Shown piece after piece: positions 42,594-51,113 of a stretch of DNA of 64,000 nt; position 1 is the first letter of the stretch; each line of letters begins with the position of its first letter. The DNA comes from Streptomyces noursei ATCC 11455 (lineage in GTDB: Bacteria > Actinomycetota > Actinomycetes > Streptomycetales > Streptomycetaceae). The position numbers and the translations under genes are program-made. The stretch lies in contig NZ_CP011533.1 in assembly GCF_001704275.1 (NCBI RefSeq), forward strand, positions 8,122,001-8,186,000, read 5' to 3'. The notes beneath the pieces were generated by a model. That model was given only the letters and a program-made list of their open reading frames with translations, ran no database searches and was not told the DNA's origin.

Positions 42594-44417
42594 GTGACTC
42601 GTGTGGAACGTACAGGCCCTGTGGTGTCGGCTCGCCGAGCGCTGGCGGCATGGTTGCGCACGGCGCCCCAGCGACTGACCGATCCGGGCAGGGCGCTGTT
42701 CGCCCCTGGGATGTGGACTCCTGGGCGCCTCGCGGGTGAACTGCTGCTGAGCGTGGTGCTCGGGCTGCTCGCGGCGGCTGTCGAGGCCCTGGACGGCGGC
42801 GGCACCGTACGGATCGTGGCGGTGGCCCTGGCCGCTGTGCTGCTGTCACTGTCGCGCCGGGTCCTGCCCGCGGCGGTGCTTCTGATCACCGCCATCGGCT
42901 CGGTCGAGTTCGGTGGCCTGGGCCCGCTGGTTCTGGTCGCCGCATGGTCGGCCGGACGGCGGATCAGCGGGGTCGGCAGGGCGGCCCTCACCTTCGCCAC
43001 CGCGTACGTCCTCTCCCTCGGCCTGTGGCTCCTGCAGGTCACGTCCCCCGCACTGCTCTTCCTCGCCTTCGCCGCCCCGTTCCTGCTGGTCGTGCTCGTC
43101 GGCCCCGGCCTGATCAGTCGCTACTGGTCGCAGCGCCGCACGCTGGCGGACACCCTTCGGGAGTACAACGCCCAGCTGCTGCGCGAACGCGCGATGATCG
43201 CCGGACAAGCCCGGATGCGGGAACGTCAGCGCATCGCCCAGGACATGCACGACAGCCTCGGGCATCAGCTCACGCTCATCTCGGTGCACGCCGGCGCACT
43301 GGAGGTGGATCGGGAGCTGACCGGACGGCAGCGGGAGGCCGTAGGCGTGCTGCGCGAGGCATCGGTGGCCGCGATGCACGAGCTGCGCGAGGTGGTGGGA
43401 CTGCTCCGGGACGGCACCGAGAATCCCCGGCAGGACAGTGCCTCCCAAGCCCTGCAGGCCACGGGGGAGGAGGACGTGATGGCGTCGTCGCGCGGGGTGG
43501 CCGGCATCGAGGGCCTGGTGGCGGCGTCCCGGAACGCGGGTACGACCGTGGAGCTGCGGCGCTCCGGCGAGCCGCGCCCGCTCGCCCCGACCGCTGATCA
43601 CGCGGCGTACCGCGTCGTGCAGGAGGGCCTGACCAACGCCCACAAGCACGCCCCGGGCGCCTCGATCGCCATCGAGTTGCGCTACGAGCCGGATGCCCTG
43701 GTGGTGGAGGTCGTCAACGCCGCCGCCCCAGGGACAGCGGATGGCCGACGAAGCGTGGTGAGCGGCGGCCAGGGCTTGACCGGACTCGGGGAGCGGACCC
43801 GACTCGTCGGAGGCATGGTGCACACCGGCCGGACCGCGGACGGCGGCTTCCGACTGGCCGGCGTGCTGCCCTACACCCCGCCGGAGGGCGGCGCCCCAAG
43901 CCGCGCCGCCGGGGAAGCGACGACAACGTTCGTCGATCCGACACACGACTTTCGGGAGCAGAACCCGGCGGGCGCTACGGGCGAGGGTGACCTGGTCATC
44001 GACGGGAGCGGTCTGCCGAAGGAGTTGCTCAGGGCAATGAGCAAGAACAAGAAGCGAAGCGGCATAGCGATCGGTTGCGGGGTCGCGGCAGTGGTCCTGG
44101 TGCTGCTGATGGTCGCCGGGGTCCTCGCCGCGCTCTTCCTGGTAGGGGAGTCGGACAAGGCCACGATCGATCCGAAGCAGTACGACGCGGTGAAGGTGGG
44201 CCAGTCCGAGGCAGAGGTCCGTGCGAGACTGCCGCACGGCGACTCGTTCCTGGCCGACGGTCTGGACAAGGGCGCGCCGCCTGAGCCGAAGGGGGCGAAG
44301 TGCCTCGCCCTGAGGTCCACCGAGACCGGGAGCGTCTGGTACAAGGACCCGGTTTTCCGGTTCTGCTTCAAGGATGGCAGGCTGATCGAGAAGAAGTCCT
44401 TCGAGGTCAGGGGCTGA
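42594..44417 (+). CDS. Membrane sensor histidine kinase, paralogue of the 5.4-kb kinase
   Basis: 607 aa. Same architecture as its paralogue: N-terminal membrane helices, HisKA_3 with QDMHDSLGHQLTLISVHAG, HATPase with EGLTNAHKHAPGAS and GGQGLTGLGERTRLVGG, then a further membrane helix (GVAAVVLVLLMVAGVLAALF) and an outer domain with YDAVKVGQSEAEVRARLPHG. Identity along the kinase core is very high. A NarL-type response regulator begins 98 nt downstream, so this copy forms a normal two-component pair. Confidence 0.9.
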   Translation: MTRVERTGPVVSARRALAAWLRTAPQRLTDPGRALFAPGMWTPGRLAGELLLSVVLGLLAAAVEALDGGGTVRIVAVALAAVLLSLSRRVLPAAVLLITAIGSVEFGGLGPLVLVAAWSAGRRISGVGRAALTFATAYVLSLGLWLLQVTSPALLFLAFAAPFLLVVLVGPGLISRYWSQRRTLADTLREYNAQLLRERAMIAGQARMRERQRIAQDMHDSLGHQLTLISVHAGALEVDRELTGRQREAVGVLREASVAAMHELREVVGLLRDGTENPRQDSASQALQATGEEDVMASSRGVAGIEGLVAASRNAGTTVELRRSGEPRPLAPTADHAAYRVVQEGLTNAHKHAPGASIAIELRYEPDALVVEVVNAAAPGTADGRRSVVSGGQGLTGLGERTRLVGGMVHTGRTADGGFRLAGVLPYTPPEGGAPSRAAGEATTTFVDPTHDFREQNPAGATGEGDLVIDGSGLPKELLRAMSKNKKRSGIAIGCGVAAVVLVLLMVAGVLAALFLVGESDKATIDPKQYDAVKVGQSEAEVRARLPHGDSFLADGLDKGAPPEPKGAKCLALRSTETGSVWYKDPVFRFCFKDGRLIEKKSFEVRG

Positions 44418-44515
44418 CGGAGACCGGCTTCGTGGTGAGCGGAGGGGTGGCTCATGCGGGTGGGCTCGTTCGGGGATGATGTCAGGATGACCGCTCGGGA
44501 CAGCGCAGGAGAGAT

Positions 44516-45166
44516 GTGATCAGGGTTCTCATCACCGATGACGAGCCGCTCATCCGGGCCGGCATCAGGATGATTCTCACCTCGGCCGACGACATCGACG
44601 TGATCGCGGAGGCGGCCAACGGCCGTGAGGCGGTCGAGTTGGCCCGCGCCCAGCGGATCGATGTGGCGCTGCTCGACATCCAGATGCCGGTCATGGACGG
44701 GCTGACGGCCCTGACCGAACTACGCCGGACCGTCCCCGACACCCGCGTACTGATCCTCACCACCTTCGGCGCGCAGCAGAACGTGCTGCACGCGCTGACC
44801 GAGGGCAGTGCGGGCTTCCTGCTCAAGGACTCGGCACCCGCGGAACTCATCCGCGCGGTGCGCGCCGCGGCCGCCGGCCAGGCGTACCTGTCGCCGGGCG
44901 CCACCCGCCACGTCGTGGACTCGCTGGCGTCCGGCCGGACCACGCTCCGCGCCGAGCAGCGCCGTCGGCTGGAGACGCTGACCGAACGCGAGCTGGAGGT
45001 GCTGGCCCTCCTGGGCGAGGGCCGCTCCAACGCGGACGCCGGGCAGCGACTCCACATGAGCGAGGCAACGGTCAAAACCTACGTGAGCCGGATCCTGGCC
45101 AAACTGGACTGCGCGAACCGGGTACAGGCGGCACTCCTGGCACGGGACGCGGGCCTGACGAGCTGA
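44516..45166 (+). CDS. NarL/FixJ-family response regulator
   Basis: 216 aa from GTG 44516 with an AGGAGA ribosome site. Receiver domain: acidic pair near VLITDDEPLI, phospho-acceptor Asp near residue 54 in VALLDIQMPVMDG, and the Lys in FLLKDSAPAEL. LuxR-type HTH: LTERELEVLALLGEGRSNAD and MSEATVKTYVSRILAKLDC. It is the partner of the kinase just upstream, and possibly also of the orphan copy at 5.4 kb. Confidence 0.94.
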   Translation: MIRVLITDDEPLIRAGIRMILTSADDIDVIAEAANGREAVELARAQRIDVALLDIQMPVMDGLTALTELRRTVPDTRVLILTTFGAQQNVLHALTEGSAGFLLKDSAPAELIRAVRAAAAGQAYLSPGATRHVVDSLASGRTTLRAEQRRRLETLTERELEVLALLGEGRSNADAGQRLHMSEATVKTYVSRILAKLDCANRVQAALLARDAGLTS

Positions 45167-45174
45167 GTTCGCCC

Positions 45175-45196
45175 GCCGGCCCGGCACCCGGCCGGC
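45175..45196 (+). terminator. Hairpin after the response regulator
   Basis: GCCGGCC and GGCCGGC enclose an 8-nt loop, 9 nt after the stop codon. Confidence 0.55.
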
Positions 45197-45274
45197 TGGC
45201 GCGCCTTCACCGTGCGCGTGCGGCCGTCGCCGGCGATTGCCGAGGCCGCACGCGGGGGCCGACGCCGGGCATAC

Positions 45275-45375
45275 CGCCCACGGCGCATCCGCCGTCCACA
45301 CCGCATCCGCCGCCCACGGCGCATCCGCCGCCCACGGTGCACCCGTCGTCCACACCGCATTCGCCGGTCGCGGCG
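45275..45375. repeat. 18-bp tandem repeat array
   Basis: About five and a half imperfect copies of an 18-bp unit (CGCCGCCCACGGCGCATC and variants with CGTCCACACCGC). The unit is a multiple of three, so several frames stay open on both strands and give hexapeptide repeats. No ribosome site supports translation. Confidence 0.8.
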
Positions 45376-45519
45376 CGAACTCGCGATCGCCGAGGACGGA
45401 AGAGACAAGCCTGCCGGTGGCGTAGCGGCGGTCGGCAGGGCGCGAAGTCGCCAAGTCGGGGCGCACCAGCGCTCTCCGGGGAACACCAGTAGCAGTGGCC
45501 AAGCGCCCCTGAACTGCAC

Positions 45520-45535
45520 GGTAGGTGCCTACCAT
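45520..45535. promoter_or_regulatory. Operator-like palindrome over the protease promoter
   Basis: GGTAGG-TG-CCTACC (45520-45533) overlaps TACCAT (45530-45535), which ends 6 nt before the ATG and looks like a leaderless -10 hexamer. A protein bound here would block the promoter. Confidence 0.6.
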
Positions 45536-45541
45536 CCCACC

Positions 45542-46432
45542 ATGCGCCATAGGTCTGCTGTAACAGTCGCCATGCTCGCCGGTCTGGCTGCCTTGTCGGG
45601 TTGCGTCACCGGCGACGTACCGGCACAGGGCACTCTGGTCTCCGCGATCCCCTCGTCCTCGCCGTTCGCAGGTGCCACCGGGGCCGCGCATGCCTGGTCC
45701 GCGCAACGGATGCGGGGCGCACAGTCCTTCCGCCACCAGCCGGGGATCTCGCACACCCCACCGCCGACCACGTCCAACGCCCGGGTGGGCGCGGTGTTCG
45801 GTCACGGCGGCAACGGCGACCACTTCTGCACCGGGAGCGTTGTGGACAGCCCCGGCAAGTCCGTGGTGATCACCGCGGCACACTGCATCCACACCGGCAA
45901 GGACGGCGGCTACCAGACGGACCTGGCATTCGTCCCCGGCTACCGCGACGGGCAGACCCCCAACGGCATTTGGCCGATCACCAAGATGGTGGTGGACGAC
46001 CACTGGGCGCAGTCCTCCGACCCCGGATACGACGTGGGGTTCGTCATCGTCGGCAAGCTCGACGGCAAGCGGATCGCCGACGTACTGGGCGCCAACAGCT
46101 TCGGCTACAACGCCGGTTACGACAACAACGTGCGGATCACCGGCTATCCGGCCAGCGGCCAGGACCCCATCTCGTGCGTCAACAAGGCCACGAAGTTCCA
46201 GACGGACCAGATGAAGGTGGACTGCACCGGCTACAGCGGCGGAACCAGCGGCAGCCCCTGGCTGACCCACTTCAACCGCGCCACACGTACCGGCGAGGTC
46301 ATCGGTGTCATCGGTGGCTACCAGACCGGCGGTGACACCGACGACACCTCCTACAGCCCCTACTTCAACGACGCCATCAAATCCCTCTACGACAAGGCCG
46401 TCGGAGAGGAGCGCCAGGGACAGATGTCCTAG
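45542..46432 (+). CDS. Secreted trypsin-like serine protease, probable lipoprotein
   Basis: 296 aa. The signal peptide MRHRSAVTVAMLAGLAALSG ends in the lipobox LSGC. The catalytic triad is present: His in VITAAHCIHTG, Asp in DPGYDVGFVIV and Ser in SGGTSGSPWLTHF. This is the S1 fold of the glutamyl-endopeptidase/V8-like group found in Streptomyces. It acts outside the cell, probably tethered to the membrane. The stop codon TAG is part of a CTAG at the edge of an IS-like end. Confidence 0.88.
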   Translation: MRHRSAVTVAMLAGLAALSGCVTGDVPAQGTLVSAIPSSSPFAGATGAAHAWSAQRMRGAQSFRHQPGISHTPPPTTSNARVGAVFGHGGNGDHFCTGSVVDSPGKSVVITAAHCIHTGKDGGYQTDLAFVPGYRDGQTPNGIWPITKMVVDDHWAQSSDPGYDVGFVIVGKLDGKRIADVLGANSFGYNAGYDNNVRITGYPASGQDPISCVNKATKFQTDQMKVDCTGYSGGTSGSPWLTHFNRATRTGEVIGVIGGYQTGGDTDDTSYSPYFNDAIKSLYDKAVGEERQGQMS

Positions 46433-46453
46433 GTTCTGTCCGTCCGATCATGT
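46430..46453. mobile_element. Solitary IS5-type inverted-repeat end
   Basis: CTAG is followed by GTTCTGTCCGTCCGATCATG, which matches the terminal repeat of the IS at 48.1 kb (ACTTGTCCGGCCGATCATG) at nearly every position. No transposase frame follows. It is probably a remnant of a related element. Confidence 0.6.
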
Positions 46454-46666
46454 ACGGATCCAGAGTGACTTCGGTGTGGTCCAGTACCGGCCATCGGGAC
46501 GCACGGCTGTGCCCGGGTCGTGGTCTCGGGCGCGCCAGGACCAGCACTTTGTGGTGCACATCGCTCGTTCGGGTGGTTAATGCGCGGAGGAGATCTGCGG
46601 GGCTCGCACTTGGCTCTTGACTGGCTGGACTGGAGTGAACTGGCCTACAGAACGAGGTAGTTGGTC

Positions 46667-47836
46667 GTGATTCGTCATGTGCTTCGAACCTTACTCGTCG
46701 CGCCCTTGGCGGCGGGCAGCCTGTGCACCGTGTCGCCGCCCGCTCAGGCGGACGGCACGACGTGCGGGGAGAAGACCTGCCGTACAGAGTTCACAAACGA
46801 CTGGGGGTACCACGAGTTCACCGTGCCGGCTGGTGTCAAGTCCATCACCATGTACGTGTGGGGTGCGGGCGCCGGTGGCGCCGGTGGTTCCACCGGCGGT
46901 GGTGGCGGCGGTGGCGGCGGCACCGCTGTGAGCCTCGCCACCAACGCCCGGCATCCCGGTGGTGGTGGCGGTGGCGGTGGCGGCGGCGGTGCGGGCGGCA
47001 ACGGCGGCTCCAGCGGCGGCTACGCCTTCGGCCGGGTCAAGGTGCACCCCGGGCAGAAGCTGAAGGTGGCTGTTGGTACGGGCGGAGAGGCCGGTACCGC
47101 CGCCCGGGTGGGCAGCCATGGCGGGGCGGGCTCCGAGGACGAGAACGGGAAGGCCGGGCAGGACGCCTACCGCCCCGGCGCGGGCGGCATCGGCGGCGGC
47201 TCCCAGATCACCGACATCGAGTCCCGCCGCTGGCTGCTCTCCGTCAACGGCGGCTCCGCCGGCCATCCCGGCGCCGGCGGACACGGCGGCAAGGGCGGAT
47301 GCGCCGGCCATACCTTGCGCAACTGCGTCTGGGAGCCCCCCTACCGCTACCGCGGTGGTGACGCCGGTGCGCCCGGCAGTGGCGGCGAAGCCCAGCCCGT
47401 AAATGGCGGAGCGGCCTGCGGGACCGTCGGCGAGGGAGTCACGGGCGCCTGCTACGACTCCAGGGCCGGCGGTCAGGGCCAGAACGGCAACCCGGGCACG
47501 GTCGGCACACACGGCGGCGACGGCAGCATCGGCCTGCAGGGCCAGCCGGGCGGAGAGGCCGGTGAACCCGGCAAGGGTGCCGCCGGCGGCACGGGCGGCC
47601 AGGGCGGCAAGCCCCAATACACCGACATCGCACCCCCGGAGTACGTGGGCCTGGGCGGCGCCGGTGGTATGGGCGGTACGGGCGGCGACGGCGGCAAGGG
47701 TGGGCGCGGCGGGGTCGGGATCAACCGCCGCCCCGAGGGCAGTGGGCAGGCCGGGCATGGCGGACTGTTCGGCACAGACGGGCAGCGCGGCGGCAATGGC
47801 TACGTCCTGATCATCTGGGACAAGCCCGCTTCCTGA
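46667..47836 (+). CDS. Secreted glycine-rich protein
   Basis: 389 aa from GTG 46667 (TTG 46661 also possible). A Sec signal peptide (IRHVLRTLLVAPLAAGSL, cleavage near AQA-D) leads to a short beta domain (YHEFTVPAGVKSITMYVWGA) and then long Gly-rich arrays (GGGGGGGGG, GGTGGQGGKP, GGTGGDGGKG). The end NGYVLIIWDKP recloses the beta domain. This is the glycine-rich sandwich of phage tail tip/receptor-type proteins and secreted actinomycete proteins. Probably an extracellular or surface protein of unknown role. Confidence 0.78.
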   Translation: MIRHVLRTLLVAPLAAGSLCTVSPPAQADGTTCGEKTCRTEFTNDWGYHEFTVPAGVKSITMYVWGAGAGGAGGSTGGGGGGGGGTAVSLATNARHPGGGGGGGGGGGAGGNGGSSGGYAFGRVKVHPGQKLKVAVGTGGEAGTAARVGSHGGAGSEDENGKAGQDAYRPGAGGIGGGSQITDIESRRWLLSVNGGSAGHPGAGGHGGKGGCAGHTLRNCVWEPPYRYRGGDAGAPGSGGEAQPVNGGAACGTVGEGVTGACYDSRAGGQGQNGNPGTVGTHGGDGSIGLQGQPGGEAGEPGKGAAGGTGGQGGKPQYTDIAPPEYVGLGGAGGMGGTGGDGGKGGRGGVGINRRPEGSGQAGHGGLFGTDGQRGGNGYVLIIWDKPAS

Positions 47837-47837
47837 C

Positions 47838-47862
47838 GCAGCAGGTTCTCTCGGCCTGCTGC
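47838..47862 (+). terminator. Hairpin after the glycine-rich protein gene
   Basis: GCAGCAGG and CCTGCTGC form an 8-bp stem with a 9-nt loop, one nucleotide after the stop codon. Confidence 0.7.
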
Positions 47863-48125
47863 CCGCATTCCGGGATGCCGCGCGTGACGGCCTCGACTCC
47901 CTGTGGCGTCGGGGCCGTCACCGCCAGACGGTCCCACTTCGCAGTGGCTGTTCCAACGCCCTCCCCTTCCTCCGTTCTTCGGCAGGTGCGGCTCCAGGCG
48001 CGCCTACTCCCGATCCGACAGATCTCCCCGGACCGCACCGGCCGCAACGACGTGATCACCTTCCCGTCATGCGACCAGTCGGGCACTGCCTAGTCGGGCT
48101 CATTGGCTGGCTCGGCGGAGCTGCA

Positions 48126-49133
48126 CTAGTACTTGTCCGGCCGATCATGTGACTACTTCGCGTTGAGGTCGTTGATGTGGACATGGGGCGGGGTGATCTG
48201 ACGGATGCTGAGTGGGAACGGCTGCGGCCGTTCCTGCCGGTCAGCAACCGGCGTTGTGGGCGGTGGCGGGATCACCGACAGGTGATCGACGGGATTCTGC
48301 ACCGGGTGCGAACCGGTGTGCAGTGGCGTGACCTGCCGGAACGGTTCGGCCCATGGAAGACCGTCTATGAACGCCATCGCCTGTGGTCCGCCGACGGTAC
48401 TTGGGAGCGACTGCTCCAGCAGGTCCAGTCCGCAGCCGATGCGGTGGGTGAGATCGACTGGGACATCTCGGTGGACTCCACCATCGTCCGCGCGCATCAG
48501 CATGCGGCCGGCGCCCGCACCGATCCGCCGCCGGCCCCCGCGTCAAAGGGGGCCGAACTGGCGGAACACCAGGACGAAGCGCCGTGGCAGAGCCTGGCCG
48601 CCCGCCTGGTGGAGGTGGTGCTGCAGGTGAGGGCCTGGGCCGTTCGCGGGGCGGGTTCACCAGCAAGCTCCACCTGAGCGCGGACGGTCTCTGCCGCCCG
48701 CTGTCCCTGATCGTCACCGCAGGCCAGCGGGCTGACTGCACCCAGTTCAAGCCCGTCCTGGAGAAGATCCGCGTGCCGCGGATCGGGCCGGGCAGGCCCC
48801 GCAAGAAGCCGGACAGTCTCGCGGCCGACAAGGCTTACAGCAACGGACCGTGCCGCGAGTACCTGCGGCGCCGCGGTATCCGGCACACGATCCCGGAGAA
48901 GACGGACAGCAAGGCCGCCCGCCTACGCAAAGGCACACGGGGCGGACGGCCACCCGGCTTCGACGAGGACCGCTACAAGCGGCGCAACACAGTCGAGCGG
49001 ACGATCAACCGCCTGAAACAGTCCCGGGCCGTCGCCACGCGCTACGACAAGCGCGGCTACGTCTACCTCGGCACCGCGACAGCGGCAGCCCTCACCATCT
49101 GGCTACGAACTTGATCGGCTGGACAAGTCCTAG
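48126..49133 (+). mobile_element. IS5-family insertion sequence (IS427-like), about 1.0 kb
   Basis: The element body runs from about 48130 to 49129. Left end TACTTGTCCGGCCGATCA and right end (complement) GACTTGTCCAGCCGATCA are imperfect terminal inverted repeats. CTAG flanks both sides (48126-48129 and 49130-49133), the target duplication expected for the IS427 group. A two-frame transposase gene fills the interior. Confidence 0.88.
48177..49114 (+). CDS. IS5-family DDE transposase in two frames (-1 frameshift)
   Basis: Frame one (GTG 48177 to 48677) carries the DUF4096-like N-terminus LTDAEWERLRPFLP and the first Asp in WDISVDSTIVRAHQ. Frame two, to 49114, gives GLGRSRGGFTSKLHLSADG, the second Asp in SLAADKAYSN and the Glu region RNTVERTINRLKQSRAVAT. 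The two join by a -1 shift at AAAGGGGG (48545-48552), after which frame two reads GGRTGGTPGRSAVAEPGR. This is the normal programmed frameshift layout of such elements, so the IS may be active. Confidence 0.88.
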
Positions 49134-49208
49134 ACGTTCAAGTCCCGTAGCGGGACGGGGAGTCGTGTGCTCGCGCCCGTCTACCCGGCCGTCCTCGAAG
49201 TGCGTCGA

Positions 49209-50582
49209 CTACGGCGTCATCAGGCCCCAGAACAGTGCCCAGGGAACGAACACCGCGCCGGCGAGCGCCAGCAGCCCGAGGCGGGCGTGGGTCCGGCCCG
49301 TTGCCGAGGCCCTGGCCCGCCACCAGCCCAGTGCAGTGGCCGCGGTCGCCAGTGCCGTCCCGGCCGTCAGGAGTTGCAGGACGAGCCAGAGCACTGGACG
49401 GCTGCCGAGCACCGGGCCGGGGGTCAGCGTCGTCGCCACGAGGCCGAGGTATCCCAGCAAGCCGAGCACGGTGGCCAGTCCGGTCGTGGCCAGCCATCGC
49501 GGTGCCCGGCCGGCCCCGGCAGCGCAAGGGCGCCCGCGCAGGCGCCGCACCAGTTCCCCCAACAGGTACGCGGCGAACGAAACGACCATGAACAGGACGC
49601 CTACGGCCTGTGCCGCGGATGACTGGTATCCGCGGAGAGGGGCCAGAGCCCGGCTCTGCCGGACCTGGTGGGGCAGAGCGTCGTTGGCCCGGTGCCCCTG
49701 TCCTGCTACCCAGGACGCCATGGTGTCGACGTAGCCGGGCGTCAGCTGCCTGCCCCGTTGGAAACCGTCGGGTGAGGCGTGCAGTTTGTGGTCGGCGTGC
49801 GGGAAGAAGCGGAGCGTCACATCGGTGTTGCCGCCGTCGCGCAGCGCCTTCTCGATGACGCCGGCGCTTTCCGCGGGAGGTGACTGCTGGTCGTTTCCCC
49901 ACATGGCGAGCACGGGTTGGCGTAACCGCCGCAGCGCCGGCAGCGGGTCGTAATCCGCCTCGGGGAACAGACCGGCATCCGTGAGCAACCGCGTCCCGGT
50001 GACCGACATGCTCCGCAGCGGTGATCCCCCGATGCCTTCGTGCCGAAGTTTGTTCTCCAGAGACCACGCCGACTGCCTGGCCGGGGACACCCCCGATGCG
50101 CCGACCAGCACCACGTACGAGACCTGCGTCGAGCGCGAGGCCGCCAGCGGCGCGACCCAGCCGCCCTCGCTGAACCCCCAGAGCCCGACCTTGTGGGGAT
50201 CCACATCGGCACGCCTGCTCAGCAGCCGGACGCCGGCCAGGGCGTCGTCGGCGAGTCGGGCGTAGGACCGCCGTGTTTGCGAGTAGCCCGTGGTGCGTTT
50301 GTCGTAGCTGAGAACCACGAACCCGACTCGTGCCATGGCCTGGACCTCGGCCCGGTAGTTCGCCCGCTTCTCGGGACCCGAACCGTGCACCAGCACGATC
50401 CCGGGCCGCCGCCCTGCCGCCCCGCCAGGCACCGTGACCGTACCGTGCAGCGTCAAGTCCCCACTGCGGAACGCCACGCTCTCCTCGGTGCCCTGCCCGG
50501 CGGGACGCGCCACGGCGACCCCGCCTGCTGCCGCCAGGGCAGCCAGCACCACCATCAGCCACACAGCCCACCGGACCCGCAT
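49209..50582 (-). CDS. Membrane-anchored alpha/beta hydrolase with C-terminal membrane helices
   Basis: 457 aa. An N-terminal signal-anchor (RVRWAVWLMVVLAALAAAGG) precedes an alpha/beta hydrolase domain with the oxyanion motif GIVLVHGSGPEKRANYRAEV, the nucleophile in KVGLWGFSEGGWVAP, the Asp in VLAMWGNDQQSPPAES and the His in FFPHADHKLHAS. The last 150 residues hold about four hydrophobic helices (GVLFMVVSFAAYLLGELV, WLATTGLATVLGLLGYLGL and others). The hydrolase domain faces outward. Substrate unknown; family resembles dipeptidyl-peptidase/dienelactone-like hydrolases. Confidence 0.85.
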   Translation of the reverse strand: MRVRWAVWLMVVLAALAAAGGVAVARPAGQGTEESVAFRSGDLTLHGTVTVPGGAAGRRPGIVLVHGSGPEKRANYRAEVQAMARVGFVVLSYDKRTTGYSQTRRSYARLADDALAGVRLLSRRADVDPHKVGLWGFSEGGWVAPLAASRSTQVSYVVLVGASGVSPARQSAWSLENKLRHEGIGGSPLRSMSVTGTRLLTDAGLFPEADYDPLPALRRLRQPVLAMWGNDQQSPPAESAGVIEKALRDGGNTDVTLRFFPHADHKLHASPDGFQRGRQLTPGYVDTMASWVAGQGHRANDALPHQVRQSRALAPLRGYQSSAAQAVGVLFMVVSFAAYLLGELVRRLRGRPCAAGAGRAPRWLATTGLATVLGLLGYLGLVATTLTPGPVLGSRPVLWLVLQLLTAGTALATAATALGWWRARASATGRTHARLGLLALAGAVFVPWALFWGLMTP

Positions 50583-51113
50583 ACCGCCCCCCTGATCTTC
50601 AAGAATTTCTCCCTCCCGAAAGCCTCGGTCGGGGTACTCCTCGACGATCCTGCTTCGCATCGCGACGGCGGCCCATCCAGCAGACCCGTCAACTGTGTTG
50701 GGGATAGCCCCCGTTGAGGAAAGCTGCGGCCCGAGATCGTCGGCTGAACGACGCACATCCGGAGGCTCTTCGGACCGCGCTCCATGTGAAGAGCGATGAG
50801 GAGCTGGAGGTGGACCGGGGGAGGGACCCGGGCAGGCCCTGCGTTCGTCGTCCACGCGTCCAGGATTCGCCAACGGGTAATTCACGGACGGCGCTGCGCC
50901 GCGCTGCACCTGTGACGGACACCCGAATAGTCGAACGCGGCGAACGCGGGTACGTGAGAAGGCGGAGGCGGCGGGAACGGGTTTCACTCCATCGGTCGCC
51001 TGATGAGGCAGTAGGGCACCCATCGGGAGATCCTTCTGTCGAGCGCCCCCGGTGGGAAATTCTTCCGTTCGCCAAGCCCCTGGAATCAGTGGAACAGGAG
51101 TCGGTGATCAGCC
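50583..51113. other. 530-nt gap upstream of the hydroxylase gene
   Basis: Plus-strand frame 50714-51130 is open and very Arg-rich, without a recognisable domain. I see no clear promoter or hairpin. It presumably holds the control region of the hydroxylase/methyltransferase pair. Confidence 0.35.

Noticed and set aside
45275..45375. The tandem array as a CRISPR
   Set aside because: The units adjoin each other without unique spacers and are only 18 bp long.
45212..45541. N-terminal extension of the protease through the 18-bp repeats
   Set aside because: The signal peptide begins at 45542 and the promoter-like hexamer lies 6 nt before it. The repeat-encoded Arg-rich extension would block secretion.
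46691..47758. A 355-aa Ala-rich minus-strand frame opposite the glycine-rich gene
   Set aside because: The Gly arrays on the sense strand give Ala/Pro-rich frames in antisense. No ribosome site and no family.
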